A stretch of DNA of 64,000 nt from positions 5,454,222 to 5,518,221 of the forward strand of contig CM044956.1 in assembly GCA_024516035.1 (NCBI GenBank), given 5' to 3'. This stretch comes from Bactericera cockerelli. Taxonomy: Eukaryota > Arthropoda > Insecta > Hemiptera > Triozidae. Made by a program: the position numbers and the translations under genes. The stretch's first letter is position 1; every line of letters starts with the position of its first letter. The notes under the pieces were generated by a model. That model saw only the letters and a list, made by a program, of their open reading frames with translations, was not told the origin of the DNA and searched no databases. Positions 1-10,587 of this stretch are shown here, in pieces.

Positions 1-586
1 AAGAAACAACACAAAACAAAGAAAGATGTAGGTACTTAGTTTAACTAATTATAGGGTGTCAATACATTGCTAAAGCAGAAAAAATCTAAAGTAACTTGGT
101 TGTCTTGATCTGACAATCTTTTCTTATCAAATTGTCTAAAATGTAATATTCAAATATTTTGCGCTCCACTCCGGTCCAGTATTTGTTGTTGATTGTTTGC
201 CGTCCTGTTGCCGTAATAAGATTCGTTCACAAAAATCTCACATCTTCCGGTATTTTTTCCTATGACAACATGTCAATTGACAACATTGAACTTCTGTAAA
301 CAGCTGGTCACACTTTATTGCTGCGTGTAAGATTTGTCTTCTCAGTTTCACCTCCTTGGAAATTCAAATGGTTTAAAGTCGTTACTTTTTGCACGATATT
401 TTGCCGAATATTAGCGTAACTGCTTAAAGATCGCGACTTTATATTGTTATCTAGTGCTATATAAACACTTTTCACTAAACACTACGTATTTCACTTCAGG
501 ATTTAATTAATTATTGGTGTAAATTAACGGAGCACGATGAGAGTAGGAGATTTGTTTACTTTTATACCAGTAAGTTATACCAGTAA
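1..586. other. Non-coding stretch, nothing recognised
   Basis: AT-rich sequence with no convincing ORF, tRNA-like box or repeat shared with the rest of the window. It runs up to the 5' break of the retrotransposon remnant that follows. Confidence 0.5.
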
Positions 587-1575
587 GCATTCCTAGCCTC
601 TTGTTTTGCTTCCAAAACCAATGTCTCCATCATATTAAATATACCTGTTGACACTTTGATTTTGGAGCACGAACTGGAAGCTATGAATAATTGGGAATTA
701 TTACACAACACCATTCCATCTGAAAAGATGTCTCAAAAACAATGGGATGACATAGTTGTGCAAAATATCATTGAGACTAAAATGAATTTCAACCTAGATA
801 TAGACAAGGCAAGATTTTTAGCCCTGCAGAAAAAAGAATCAAATGCCTGGCTCCATGCCATTCCATCAAAAACCATCGGAACTATGCTGGAAGATAACAT
901 CTTAAGAATCAGCATTGGATTGCGGCTAGGTTCTAACCTCTGTCGAGAATATACCTGTGTTTGCGGTGAGAAAGTAACCACGCTGGGCCTACACTCTCTC
1001 TCATGTAGAAAAAGTGCTGGCAGATTCTACCGCCACAGTGAATTAAATGATATAATACAAAGAACATTGTCATCAATTAAAATTCCGTCAGCCCTGGAAC
1101 CATCTGGATTGTCAAGAAACGACGGAAAACGACCAGATGGAGTCACATTAGTTCCCTGGTCCCGTGGATCAAGTTTAGTCTGGGATGCGACATGTGTCGA
1201 TACCTTTGCCTCCACTTATATAGCAAAAACATCAAGAGAGGCAGGGGCAGCAGCTGAAACAGCTTCAAGATTGAAACATACAAAATACATTGAAATCAAA
1301 GAGAGAGGCTACATATTCCAACCTGTTGCTGTGGAAACCATGGGTGCTTGGAGCGTGGAATCTAAAAAATGGTTAGACCATTTGGGAAAGAAATTGATTG
1401 GAATTACGGGTGATCCGCGTTCCAATCATTTTCTTTACCAAAAAATTGGTCTGGCCATTCAAAGAGGAAATGCTTCTTGCATCCTCGGTTCCCTTCCAGA
1501 AGGACGGTCCCTGGGACAAGTTTTTTATATTTAATAAAAAATAAATAAAACATTCCTCTTAAAAAAAAAAAAAAA
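587..1575 (+). pseudogene. RLE-type non-LTR retrotransposon, 3' end of ORF
   Basis: The frame is open from about 587 to the stop at 1532-1534; no real start is needed because the element is 5'-truncated and the reverse transcriptase is missing. In the translation counted from 656, a zinc-knuckle-like Cys-x-Cys (C101, C103), H113 and C117 is followed by an R-P-D-G motif at 159-162 and an Asp in W-D-A-T (D177). This spacing resembles the CCHC plus PD-(D/E)xK-like restriction-like endonuclease at the C terminus of R2/R4/NeSL-type elements, which nicks the target before reverse transcription. The blocks AWLHAIP, RISIGLRLG and AIQRGNA are typical of this C-terminal region. A 15-A tail at 1561-1575 marks the 3' end. 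The frame is intact, so insertion or decay is recent. Clade assignment is tentative. Confidence 0.75.
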
Positions 1576-2423
1576 GTGATATGGCCAAAGTCCTCAGGGA
1601 TTTCAAGTTGATCGTATATGATGAATGTACAATGACTCATAAAACTGGCTTAGAGACACTGGACCGTACTCTACAAGACACGTACTCTACAAGACATTCG
1701 TGGTGTTAAAAATCTTATGGGTGGTAAAACTGTGCTACTGTCTGGAGATTTTAGACAAACTTTACCTGTTGTTCCACGTGGAACAAGAGCTGACGAAGTG
1801 AAGGCATGTTTAAAATCATCCATTTTGTGGCCACAGATAACTGTTCTTTCTTTAAAGTTGAATATGCGTGTACCTGTACAAGTGTACACCTTCACGCTGA
1901 TCAAAATTCAGAAGTTTTTTCGAAGATTTTGCTTCGGATAGGTGATGGACAGTTACCTGAACAAAATGAAAAAATTGTATTTCCTACCGAACGCTGTCAG
2001 TTATTAGTCGATTACAACACCTTCCTAGACACTATCTACCCCAATCTAGATGACCCAAGTATTGTTGTCCCTGTTTGGCTAAAGATAAGGGCCATACTAA
2101 CACCAAAGAATGATAATGCTCTGATGTAAATTAATAATGACTTATTAAAAAGAATGCCTTCTGAACTATCAACTTACGAATCCGTAGACACTGTTGTGGA
2201 AGAGGAAGACCCAACCGAATTTCTTAATACACTAAATCCTCCTGGCTTGCCACCCCATCGGCTATGCCTTAAGGTTGAAGCACCAATAATATTACTAAAA
2301 AATCTGAGGCCCCCGAAATTGTGTAACGGCACGCGGCTTCAAATTACATCCTTAAAAAAAACATTATCGAGGCAGTTATATTCACAGGGGCTGGTGCAGG
2401 TGAAACGGTATATGTACACAGGA

Positions 2424-2510
2424 TTTTTTTGTCGGCGCGGGGGTTCGAACCCGGGACCTTCCGCATCGTAAGCGAGTGCTTAACCACTGAGATATTTGTG
2501 TGCTCATTTA
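2424..2510 (-). mobile_element. SINE-H tRNA-like head, truncated
   Basis: Reverse-complement reading gives an A box (CTCAGTGGTTAAGC) and a B box (GGTTCGAACCC) ending in the GCCGACAAAAA junction typical of SINE-H (complete copy at 63338-63645). It is inserted inside the Helitron helicase remnant, so it is younger than that gene. Confidence 0.8.
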
Positions 2511-2721
2511 ATCTGTTCATTAGCAACTATGCACTTGGGTTCTTTTTTTTTAATGGAAGGCAGGAAAAAATCTTTCAAAGACACCCAGATCCTGCCTGGG
2601 GTGTGGGATTTCCACCCACTAAAAACCCACCTTCTCTAAAAGCTAACCGCACTTGGAACCGAAAAATATCATTACTTCAAGTGCGGCGCTGCGCTGTAGG
2701 GCACCTACTGATTTCGTTGTA
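2511..2721. repeat. Unidentified insertion in the helicase remnant
   Basis: This block separates helicase homology on both sides. It ends in a possible hairpin, GGGCAC with GTGCCC about 17 bases apart (near 2699-2727). I do not recognise its family. Confidence 0.35.
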
Positions 2722-3072
2722 GTGCCCTCCCATCTCTCTCTTGGATTGTAATGTGATTTCCGACAGCCACTTTAATTTCAAAAGAGTTCAATTCCCCAGA
2801 AAACTATGTTTTGCCATGACGATAAATAAGGCACAGGGGTAAACTCTCGAGCTAGCTGGAATTGACCTTAGAACGATTGCTTCTCCCACGGTCAGCTCTA
2901 TGTTGCTTTTTCCAGAGTAAGGTCTGCCAAGTCCCTCATTGTTCATTGTGTTACAGCCAGATGGTATAACAAAGAACCTGGTGTGTAAAGAAGTGCTTCA
3001 ATAACCATAAAACTTATGCAGCGGCGGTGGCCATGCCTTAACTAAAATGTGACCATGCCTTGGCCACGCGAA

Positions 3073-3090
3073 GCGGGCGTAGCCCGCTAG
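3073..3090 (+). mobile_element. Helitron 3' terminus (hairpin plus CTAG)
   Basis: A perfect six-base-pair hairpin, GCGGGC (3073-3078), loop GTA, GCCCGC (3082-3087), runs straight into CTAG (3087-3090) followed by T at 3091. This is the canonical Helitron 3' end (short GC hairpin, CTRR, insertion before T). The upstream sequence GGCCATGCCTTA is shared with the small Helitron at 46690-46933, so both belong to one end family. Confidence 0.85.
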
Positions 3091-3186
3091 TTTAAATATA
3101 GCCCACATCATTAAGGTCCTAGTCAAAGTGGCCAAGTAAGTAGCTCAGTAAGATTTTTTTTAAAAGCTCAGTGTCACTTCCTTCTA

Positions 3187-3272
3187 AATGGTAATATCAC
3201 GACAGGGGTGTTTGCAGGGAAACTTCAGCTGCACTTCGGTGATCCTACCAGAACCGACGCTGGCTCGAAGCA
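3187..3272 (-). mobile_element. SINE-D (5S-derived) rearranged remnant
   Basis: Pieces of SINE-D appear in the right order but with deletions: ATATCACGAC, GCAGGGAAAC, CTTCGGTGATCCTA, GAACC and GACGCTGGC. It is an internally deleted old copy. Confidence 0.65.
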
Positions 3273-3308
3273 CGCCTTAATTTTTGTTCTTGGGTATGAG
3301 TTTGTCAG

Positions 3309-3690
3309 CTATTTGCGTACGGGGTTCATAGTTTCCTTGATTTTTTTTGTAAAAATAATGATAACATAAAATATGACTTGTGCATACATAAAACTAGTTA
3401 GAGGGAAAGAGAGATTAGGATGGAATAGAGAAAGAAAGGAAAATATAAACAAGGATAGTTTAGATGAGGGAGAGGAAAGGATACTTAAAAAGGAGAAGAG
3501 AGAATGAGATAGGGGTATAATACATGAGCTGCCCTCGTATATGAAAACCCCTGGGAACAGGACAGTAATACCAAGATTTCGAAAGCAGAAGGGTTTTGAG
3601 AACAATTGGAAGTTCAATTGAAAGAAAATCCAGTGGTAATGTGGAAGACGACGAGACTTGTAATATTGCACGAGGTTTTTCTTCTCCTTA
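3309..3690. other. Purine-rich non-coding stretch
   Basis: AG-rich low-complexity sequence, about 3395-3520. The reverse-strand ORF across it is Ser/Leu/Phe-rich as expected for CT-rich DNA and is not a gene. Confidence 0.5.
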
Positions 3691-3699
3691 CTTTTATTA

Positions 3700-3942
3700 T
3701 TACTTCCGAAGAAGCTTGATCGATAGTAATAAATTAATAATAATATCGCCTTATTTATACTGCCCGATTAAGACTACTAAAGTCCCATTATTCAGGCGGA
3801 AAGCCCGAAGGACATATTATCATGTGGTAAAAATCCCAAATGGGAGGATAACTCGTCATGTCCCGGTTGGGTTTCGAACCCACGACCTCTGGAATCTTTG
3901 GATCCACAGAGTGCCGCCTTTACCACTGAGCTACCACGACAG
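3700..3942 (-). mobile_element. SINE-G (tRNA-derived)
   Basis: On the minus strand the tRNA-like head has GTAGCTCAGTGGTAAAGGC (A box) and GGGTTCGAAACCC (B box). The tail contains TTTGGGATTTTTACCAC, a GGGCAGTATAAATAAGGCG block and ends in (ATT)n. A second copy lies at 33700-33897. It abuts a fragment of SINE-C at about 3943-3967. Confidence 0.85.
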
Positions 3943-3967
3943 ATAAGGCGGCGGACTTGTAACATGG
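3943..3967 (+). mobile_element. SINE-C head fragment
   Basis: ATAAGGCGGCGGACTTGTAA matches the head of SINE-C (complete copy at 56104-56258). It is fused directly to the 5' end of SINE-G. Confidence 0.6.
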
Positions 3968-3969
3968 AG

Positions 3970-4025
3970 GGCACCGGGCATTATAATTTATATTATTATT
4001 GTTTAAAGTGGGAATTCATTAATAA
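3970..4025 (+). repeat. Direct repeat, left copy
   Basis: ACCGGGCATTATAAT, TATTATTATTGTTT and AAGTGGGAATT occur in order here and again at 6977-7030, on either side of the inverted-repeat element. See the right copy. Confidence 0.7.
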
Positions 4026-4798
4026 ATCTCTTATTCCTTTATCATCACCCTACCCAAAGGGTATTAATTTATTAAAATTATCATATGTGTATAGTTGTAT
4101 ACTCGTTTTTTTATATCGCACCCTCAGAATTAGATGGTGATATGTCAAAAATACCAACTTTTGGGAAATCGCAAAAGAAAGTTTGACTTATCGCTGTATT
4201 AATACAATAAAAGCTACTGTTTTGATTTATATGTTCTTAAGTTGAGCATGTTCTTTTCTATAGTTCTATGTAAAAAAAATGTATTTTTCTTCAAAAGAAC
4301 TTACCTTTGTAACCGTTCGAAAAAAAGGCATTTTGACTTAAAACTTCATTCTATGATTTTGCCTTTTTTCGAGAAAAAATCAATTTTTAATAAGGTGATA
4401 TCGTATTATATTACCTTTTCTTCCATGAGAAGTGAACAAAAGTGGATATTATCTCGAAAAAAATTCGAGATAGCACCATCTATTTACAATTTTGAAATGA
4501 TAGTACCTTGATAATTTATTTTTATAACACTATATTACCATATGAATCGAAGAATAAAAGACAATTTGAAACTGGAGGTACATTAAAATCTATGCTTTTG
4601 GTATTAAGTCAGAAAAAAAAGAAAACTCATTCAGTTTAAAAAAGTGAAATGTAAAATACCCAATTGTTTTATTGCTAAGCAGTAAAAGGTAGAAAACAAG
4701 ACAATGTGAGTATAAACTTTATTGTTTCTTGAGACTTAATCTCAAAGTTTCTAAAAAGAAATAACTAAAAACAAATAATTATGAATTTCAAAAAATTG

Positions 4799-6443
4799 CT
4801 TGAGAGCAATAAATTCGGGACAGTAACTTTCTCAAAGTTTTTGATTTTTATAATTTTTATTTTACATTGGATTTTCAAGTGTGAAGTATCCCAAGAAAGG
4901 AAATTTTGTTGGTTTTAAGACGGTGTATATTTTTTTTCATTGTGAGCATGTTTTTTAATATAATAAGTCAAATAACAAAAAAGAGGTCTAAAGAGCATGA
5001 AAACACTGCAAATGATATCGGTGTTTTTTGTGTTATTTCTTCGAAGTCTTCATGGAAATTTGGCTGTTACTTACCTCTTAGTATCTGGTATTACCCCCTT
5101 CGAGCTTGTATGACAGCCTGCAATCGATTTCTCATGGACTTGATTAGGTTGGCAGCCGTTTCTTGATCGATAGTCTCCCACTCCTCATAAAGCGCCTGTT
5201 TCAGGTCCCTGTGGTTCATTGGGGGCGGATTTCGAGCATGGACACGTCTTTTAAGCTCGTCCCAGAGGTGTTCAATAAGATTAAGATCAGAACTGTTGGC
5301 TGGCCAGTTGAGGGTTCGAATACCGGCCTCTTGGAGAAAGTCACTTACAATACGTGCTGTACGAGGTCGGGCATTGTCTTGCATTAACACGAATCCATCA
5401 CCCAAAACACCTGCATAAGGGACAACATGATCTTCAATGATGTCAGTGACATACCTCTCTGCAGTTAGGTTACCTCCTTGTCCTCCACAATTGATGATAA
5501 CGAGCTCTGTTTTAGTTTCCATAGAGATTCCACCCCAGAAGATACAAGATCCTAAACCAAAACTCACAGTTTCTTGAATATAACATTGATTATACCGTTC
5601 ACCTGGTCTTCTATACACCCTTTTACGTCTGTCATTGAAGAATAAGCAGGGTCGGCTCTCATCCGTGGACAGAACGTGCCCCCATTCCCCATTTCCTCAA
5701 TCAGCGTGTTGAAGGGCAAATTGTAAATGACGTTGTCGGTGTTGTCTGTTGAGTTTGGGTCCCGTAGCTTTTCTTCTTGGTATGAGACCTTTCTTTTTCA
5801 AGCGTCTCTTTACTGTCCAAGGGCTGACATCAACACCAGTGGCCATAACAAGCTGCTGTTGGACCTCAACACCAGACATGTCTCGATTTCTTAAGCTTGT
5901 CATGACAGCAAATCGGTCCTCCTGGGCAGTTGTCTTCTTTGGTCTGGCAGATCCTGGTCTCTGATCATAGCTACCTGTCTGCCGATACCTTTGGTAAATT
6001 CTGTTCACCTTAGACTTCGACAAATTTAGTTCCTTAGCAACATTTCTTTGCTTAACACCTTGACTCACAAGTAAAACCACTTTCACAGCTATGGAGTGCG
6101 ATGTCTCCATGATGAAAAGAAAAATTCAACTGAATTTCCTTCCTCATAGTGTTGCATTTAAGGAAATTCAATAATTTACTGGCCAAAAAAGCGTTATCAC
6201 AACAAAAAATCAAATTTAAAATACCCTCGGTGCACGTGTTTTCATCAACAAAATGAGGTGTTTCTGGAAAGTGGCCATTATCATTGTTGCATAGTACATA
6301 ACCCGGACACATTGTGTATTTTCTGAAAGGTATGAATACAAGCTTTTCAAATATATGCATACTTTAACAACTTCATGCCACACAAATTGACCAGGACCAA
6401 CTGAAACGGTGAAATGTCCTGTCCCGAATTTATTGCTCTCAAG
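4799..6443 (-). mobile_element. Inner Tc1-like element bounded by 25-bp inverted repeats
   Basis: CTTGAGAGCAATAAATTCGG at 4799 is repeated inverted at 6419-6443 (25 of 25 bases). The 1645-bp spacing fits a normal Tc1 element. No TA lies immediately outside these arms, so the ends may be eroded or may be subterminal repeats of the outer element. Confidence 0.65.
5091..6110 (-). pseudogene. Tc1-like DD34E transposase with one in-frame stop
   Basis: One frame runs from the ATG at 6110 to the stop at 5091, 339 codons, which is a full Tc1 length. It is broken only by TGA at residue 138 (5697-5699). The first 110 residues contain two helix-turn-helix units (KVVLLVSQGVKQRNVAKEL; a Pro/Arg-rich GSARPKKTT linker). 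The catalytic residues are D150 in STDES, D245 in MQDNARPRTA and E280 in LNLIEHLWDEL. The second Asp and the Glu are separated by 34 residues, the DD34E signature of Tc1. Family members cut and paste DNA at TA sites in the nucleus. The stop sits where relatives usually have Trp, consistent with a single TGG to TGA change, so this copy is a very young pseudogene. Confidence 0.92.
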
Positions 6444-6976
6444 TGTACATCGAAAATACCGGGCCAGATTATTTTTAAGTCCAAAAAAAAAAAATAATAA
6501 TTTATAAAAGAAAGTAATATAACATAATCTTTTGTATTAGTAATTTCTACCTTGACAAAACACAAAAAAAATATTCGACAAAGAGAGTGATATTTCAAAA
6601 AAATCATGCACAATTCAGTTTTTATGTCAATTACTGAAAATAAAATTTAATAAAGAGAGTGATAAATCAAAATTTACGCAAATATCACTATATTCCAAGA
6701 ACTGTACGTCTCGATCCAATGAGCTCTTGGTAACAACTGATCGTAATACCATCTTGTTCCAACCTCCCTCCACTTTTTCGACATAATCAATAAACAACAC
6801 TAGTGCTATCTCGGGAACGGTAAGGGCTAGAATTATAATTCTTATACCAAACGAAAGGTCTCGTTTCGCTTATTTCGATAGAGTAATAAAAAAAAAAATC
6901 ATGATTTTTGACATATCACCATCTAATTCTGAGGGTGCGATATAATTGTATTATTCCGTTAAAAAATTTACCCTTG

Positions 6977-7030
6977 TACCGGGCATTATAATTAATATTA
7001 TTATTGTTTCAAGTGGGAATTAATTAATTA
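6977..7030 (+). repeat. Direct repeat, right copy
   Basis: This is the near-copy of 3970-4025, outside the other end of the inverted-repeat element. Its length (about 50 bp) is far too great for a target-site duplication, so it is either a dispersed repeat end present twice or a trace of a local duplication. Confidence 0.65.
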
Positions 7031-7854
7031 TTAAAAAAAAAAATCGAACGCTAGAACCTCTTACAAAAATTTAGTCCAGACGGTTGGACTAAATTCTTGA
7101 TTGTAGATGTTTCCACGCGTATGGGATTATAAATTCATATTTCGAAAATCTAAAAAGATTACTAGAAACTTTTCATCCATGAGATAACTTTTCCTTGGAA
7201 CATATTCATTAGTTCCCGTTATTTTCAATAATTTACGTTGCGCAGAAAGGATTTATAGAGTCCGGTGATTAGGAGTCTATTATAAATTTAAAGGATTATG
7301 TTTGTTAATAGTCCAGTATAACATAATAATTATTTTTCGCATTAAATCTTAAACAAGATATAATACGAAAAACGCTATATTACTGTATCAAGGAGCAAAA
7401 TATTATTTATTCATGATGAACTGATAATAATCAATAATAATATACTCACATAGTTACGAGTAATATAGCAATAACCTCAATTTTTAAACACCATTATTCC
7501 GAGCGTATTACCTATACCACGCAATAATAATTATGTTGTTTAATGCAGAGAGAGAGGGGGAGGGGGGGGGGGTTTGTTGACTACAGGTAGTAAAAGAGAA
7601 AGTAGAATCCATCAGACCATCAATCATTATTTGATAGGAGCTGAAGGTGTCGTGATGGGGAAGTATAGGAGACAAGGGAATTTTGAAGGTGTCAAAATAG
7701 GGGATAATGCAGAGAGAAATGCGAAAAAGAAATAATAAAGAGAAAGGTACCCTATTTGGTGGAAGTATTGAAATGAGGGCGGAAAGAGGAACAGGTATGA
7801 AGGTTAAAATAAAATAAAAATGGTTAGTAATAATACCAATAGTATGATCTAATA
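7031..7854. other. Non-coding stretch
   Basis: AT-rich sequence with a GA/G run at about 7546-7570. Nothing else is recognised. Confidence 0.5.
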
Positions 7855-7931
7855 GTAGTCACCGCGGCAGAGTGAGTTAGCGCGCTGGGCATTGCACGCA
7901 AGGTGACCTGGGTTCGATCCCCAGCGGGGTA
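7855..7931 (+). mobile_element. SINE-A head, joined to SINE-C
   Basis: GCAGAGTGAGTTAGCGCGC (A box) and GGTTCGATCCCCAGCGGGG (B box) match the head of SINE-A (complete copy at 53038-53334). The SINE-A tail is replaced by SINE-C starting at about 7935. Confidence 0.85.
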
Positions 7932-7934
7932 GAT

Positions 7935-8063
7935 GATTGATCGACAAGGCGGCGGAATTATAATCTGGAGGTCGGTGGTTCAAGTCCCGATTTTAACGTA
8001 GATTTAGTAAAGCGAGTTTGAGTAGTTGTGATATCACGAAAGTGATTAACACAAATATGATAA
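7935..8063 (+). mobile_element. SINE-C (tRNA-derived)
   Basis: TTGATCGACAAGGCGGCGG, GGTGGTTCAAGTCCCG (B box), the TAGTTGTGATATCACGAAAG block and ACAAATATGATAACTT match the SINE-C tail. The first bases of the head are missing at the join to SINE-A. Confidence 0.85.
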
Positions 8064-8980
8064 CTTGGTTAACGTACTTCAGTGGGACTTGGTCTGGTTA
8101 TGTTATTTACACTAGAAACTATGGCTGAATAAATCTGAGAATGCTAAAACCGTGCATTCTTACCTAATACCTATGTTGTGTTCGTATATAAAAAGTTTAG
8201 GATTTAAAGATTGTCAAGTTAAAGCAATAAATAATATATTATCTAAAAATAATACTGTCTTCTTAAGTTAAAAATTGAAACCTACATTTAATTAATTTAA
8301 TGAGGAATTGAGGACAATAGCAATAGAAATAACTAAATATAACGGTAAAAATAGAATTCAAAAAACCACTCGCAAAAAAAAAATCTTCCGTACAGAATGA
8401 AAATTAATTGCAATTAAATTTTCATTTCTTTCTTCTTGCAAGAAGAAGAAAAGAATAAAAGTTTGGTTTATTAAATTTGCCACGAAAAATCTTTTTTGTT
8501 CATTTTTTTCATTTTTTTAGTAAAAAATAGAAGATAATCTAAAAACGGAAAGAAGTGGTTTCAAAGGGTCTCGCACCGAGTGCGGATAAAATGATTCCCC
8601 GAGTTTTATTTTCCGAACATCTGTGTGGGTAGATTTGAGAGAAAAAAAAAGGTTATTAAAATCTGTTTAGAGGTCGCCCTGGAAAAGCTGTACAGTAACG
8701 TCCGAAATAACCGCACTAAAAAATAACGACCGGGACAGAAGCAAGCTGTAACCATTTTCATTTGAGAAGAGCCATCTCCTCTTGTTCCTCACTCTGAAGG
8801 AAGGCAGGCCCTTCCTCTTCTTCCTGATTCTGAGGGTCGGAGCTAACAGTGTTGCCTCTTGACGACAGTTATAACGTGTTAATGTGCTTACTTTTATGAG
8901 GAGGACATTATTAGGTTCATTATTGAAGGCAACGCAGCAACTATTACAACCGGGTTCTTCTTTTTAATCTTTTTCTTCTC

Positions 8981-9013
<33 letters not shown>

Positions 9014-9659
9014 TGCCCATTAGACTTCTTTTTATTCCTCCTATTCCCCTTCTTCTTTTTTTTTCTGATAATAAAAATTCTAATAATCTATTTCACACCA
9101 AAACTTGAAACTTTGGTAGATTTAGGGTTTCGAAACATAGAGACAAACATCAATTTCATTTAAAAATTGAATATATTTATGTTTCACAACTACATCAATA
9201 TCAACAAAAAAACTAACTATTTATAAAATTTAATATAAAAAATACCCTCCAAATTAAGATATCGCTTTCATACTTATTCCGAAAAATATCACTTGTAATC
9301 CAGAGAGGAAATTGCTCAAGTATTCTGAATAAACCCTATCCATACCGATAGGTACTAATTTTATAATACAAGTTCTACAGATAAACTATACATAAATGAA
9401 AAGGTTCAAAGGATTCAAATGCTGCATAAATATTTAGATTTCGAGTCTAAAATAAATCGCCCCTCCCTGATGCTTTCAGTATCGGAAGTCATTTAAAGCT
9501 ATCGAAGAGCCTGTTATTGTACGCTATGCCCCCGTAACCTTCATCCAGTGAAAGCAATACTAGATAATAAAAGCTGGAAGACTCTTTCATCCCGAATTAA
9601 AGCCATATGATGTAAAAAATATAAAATCGAAAAAAAATTAATGCTAGAATTGATGAAAT
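8064..9659. other. Non-coding stretch with a 32-C run
   Basis: AT-rich sequence without a supported gene. A run of 32 C at 8982-9013 is flanked by T-rich sequence. Confidence 0.5.
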
Positions 9660-10012
9660 AGCCAGCCTCCGTGGCGTAACGGTTACTACCCGTAGTACAG
9701 AGATCCTGAGTTCGATTCCCGGTTGGGGCAGAATTTTTCAACAGAAAATTCTGTCCCCTCCAAACACGCGAGGCTGGCATTTCTGGACCTACCCAGGATA
9801 GGTGAGTTTAATATGGGTAGCTGGTACCATTCCCGCGAATGGAAGAGATTACCATAGGCAATAACCCCGCCCTTTAGTTAAGACATATGTATATATTTTG
9901 TTTATTTTTTTCCTGTTTATATTAATTTTGTCAATTTTGTATTTTAATTTTTACCATTATTTGTTTGTACATAAATATGTTCTTCTAATAAAGAGTTTCA
10001 TAATAATAATGG
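9660..10012 (+). mobile_element. SINE-E with repeat-F tail
   Basis: A tRNA-like head (GGCGTAACGGTTACTACCC; GAGTTCGATTCCCGG) is followed by a core (ACCCAGGATAGGTGAG, ATGGGTAGCTGGTA, CGCGAATGG). Instead of the tail seen at 57503-57849, the 3' part is repeat F (AGAGATTACCATAGGCAATA, ACCCCGCCCTTTAGTTA, TTCTTCTAATAAAGAG) ending in ATAATAATAATGG. Confidence 0.8.
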
Positions 10013-10445
10013 ACACTAACAGCCCCGTTCTGATTAGAACGTTAAAATAAAACCACACACACAAACGAGCCATTTTGTAGTATAAGATATACATAAGTGT
10101 AATGTGTATACCTACCTACAAGAGCTAATAATATATAATTCTATTCCATTGAACAAATACTATTCCACAGATCAAGAAAACTAAAGAGGTCAATTTCATC
10201 CTACCCTCCTACCCTTCAATCTCAATTGAAAATGATTTATAAATAAAAAGTTTAATGTAAATATTTATACAAGAGTGCTTTCGCCGCCATTTTATTTATC
10301 TCATCAATATCCTTCTACAATAAAGTATGTAGTATAATCGACAGCGCATCTGATGAATAAAAGCATTTTAAATAGAAGGAAGATTGAAATGTAAACAATT
10401 TTTACTACTTTGAAAAGTGATTCCAATTTCTTGTTTTAAGTCTAC
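10013..10445. other. Non-coding stretch
   Basis: AT-rich, with no supported feature. Confidence 0.45.
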
Positions 10446-10450
10446 TTTTT

Positions 10451-10483
<33 letters not shown>

Positions 10484-10544
10484 TTTTTTTTCACTTTTAT
10501 CTCTCATTTACTCTCTGTGTCTTATTCTCTTTCTCTCTTCTATG

Positions 10545-10587
<43 letters not shown>

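Larger units (their letters stand above)
1576..3010 (+). pseudogene. Helitron helicase (Pif1-like) C-terminal remnant
   Basis: Broken frames together give the C-terminal part of a Helitron Rep/helicase. Seen in order: motif II (VYDECTM, near 1612), motif III (LSGDFRQTLPVV, near 1740), NMRV (near 1863), WLKIRAIL and TPKND (near 2075-2115), then after an insertion FAMTINKAQG (near 2812) and a frame-shifted LYVAFSRV (near 2900). The decay is clear: a 16-bp tandem duplication at 1665-1680/1681-1696 shifts the frame, CAG/CAA-type codons have become stops, and foreign repeats occupy about 2424-2721. The N-terminal Rep domain and 5' end are absent; the RLE element lies directly upstream. In an intact element this enzyme drives rolling-circle transposition. 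Its downstream neighbour is a matching Helitron 3' terminus. Confidence 0.85.
4112..6944. mobile_element. TA-flanked inverted-repeat DNA transposon, 2.8 kb
   Basis: The terminal inverted repeats, 4112-4152 and 6904-6944, are 41 bases and perfect by eye. They begin TATATCGCACCCTCAG, so TA lies at the ends as expected for the Tc1/mariner superfamily. Inside is a second inverted repeat (4799-4823 and 6419-6443) enclosing a Tc1 transposase, so this is either one element with long subterminal structure or a Tc1 element nested in another TA-specific element. The outer arms carry no recognisable gene. Confidence 0.75.

Noticed and set aside
2429..2722. 97-codon ORF
   Set aside because: Runs through the inserted SINE-H head and an unidentified repeat; it is not a gene.
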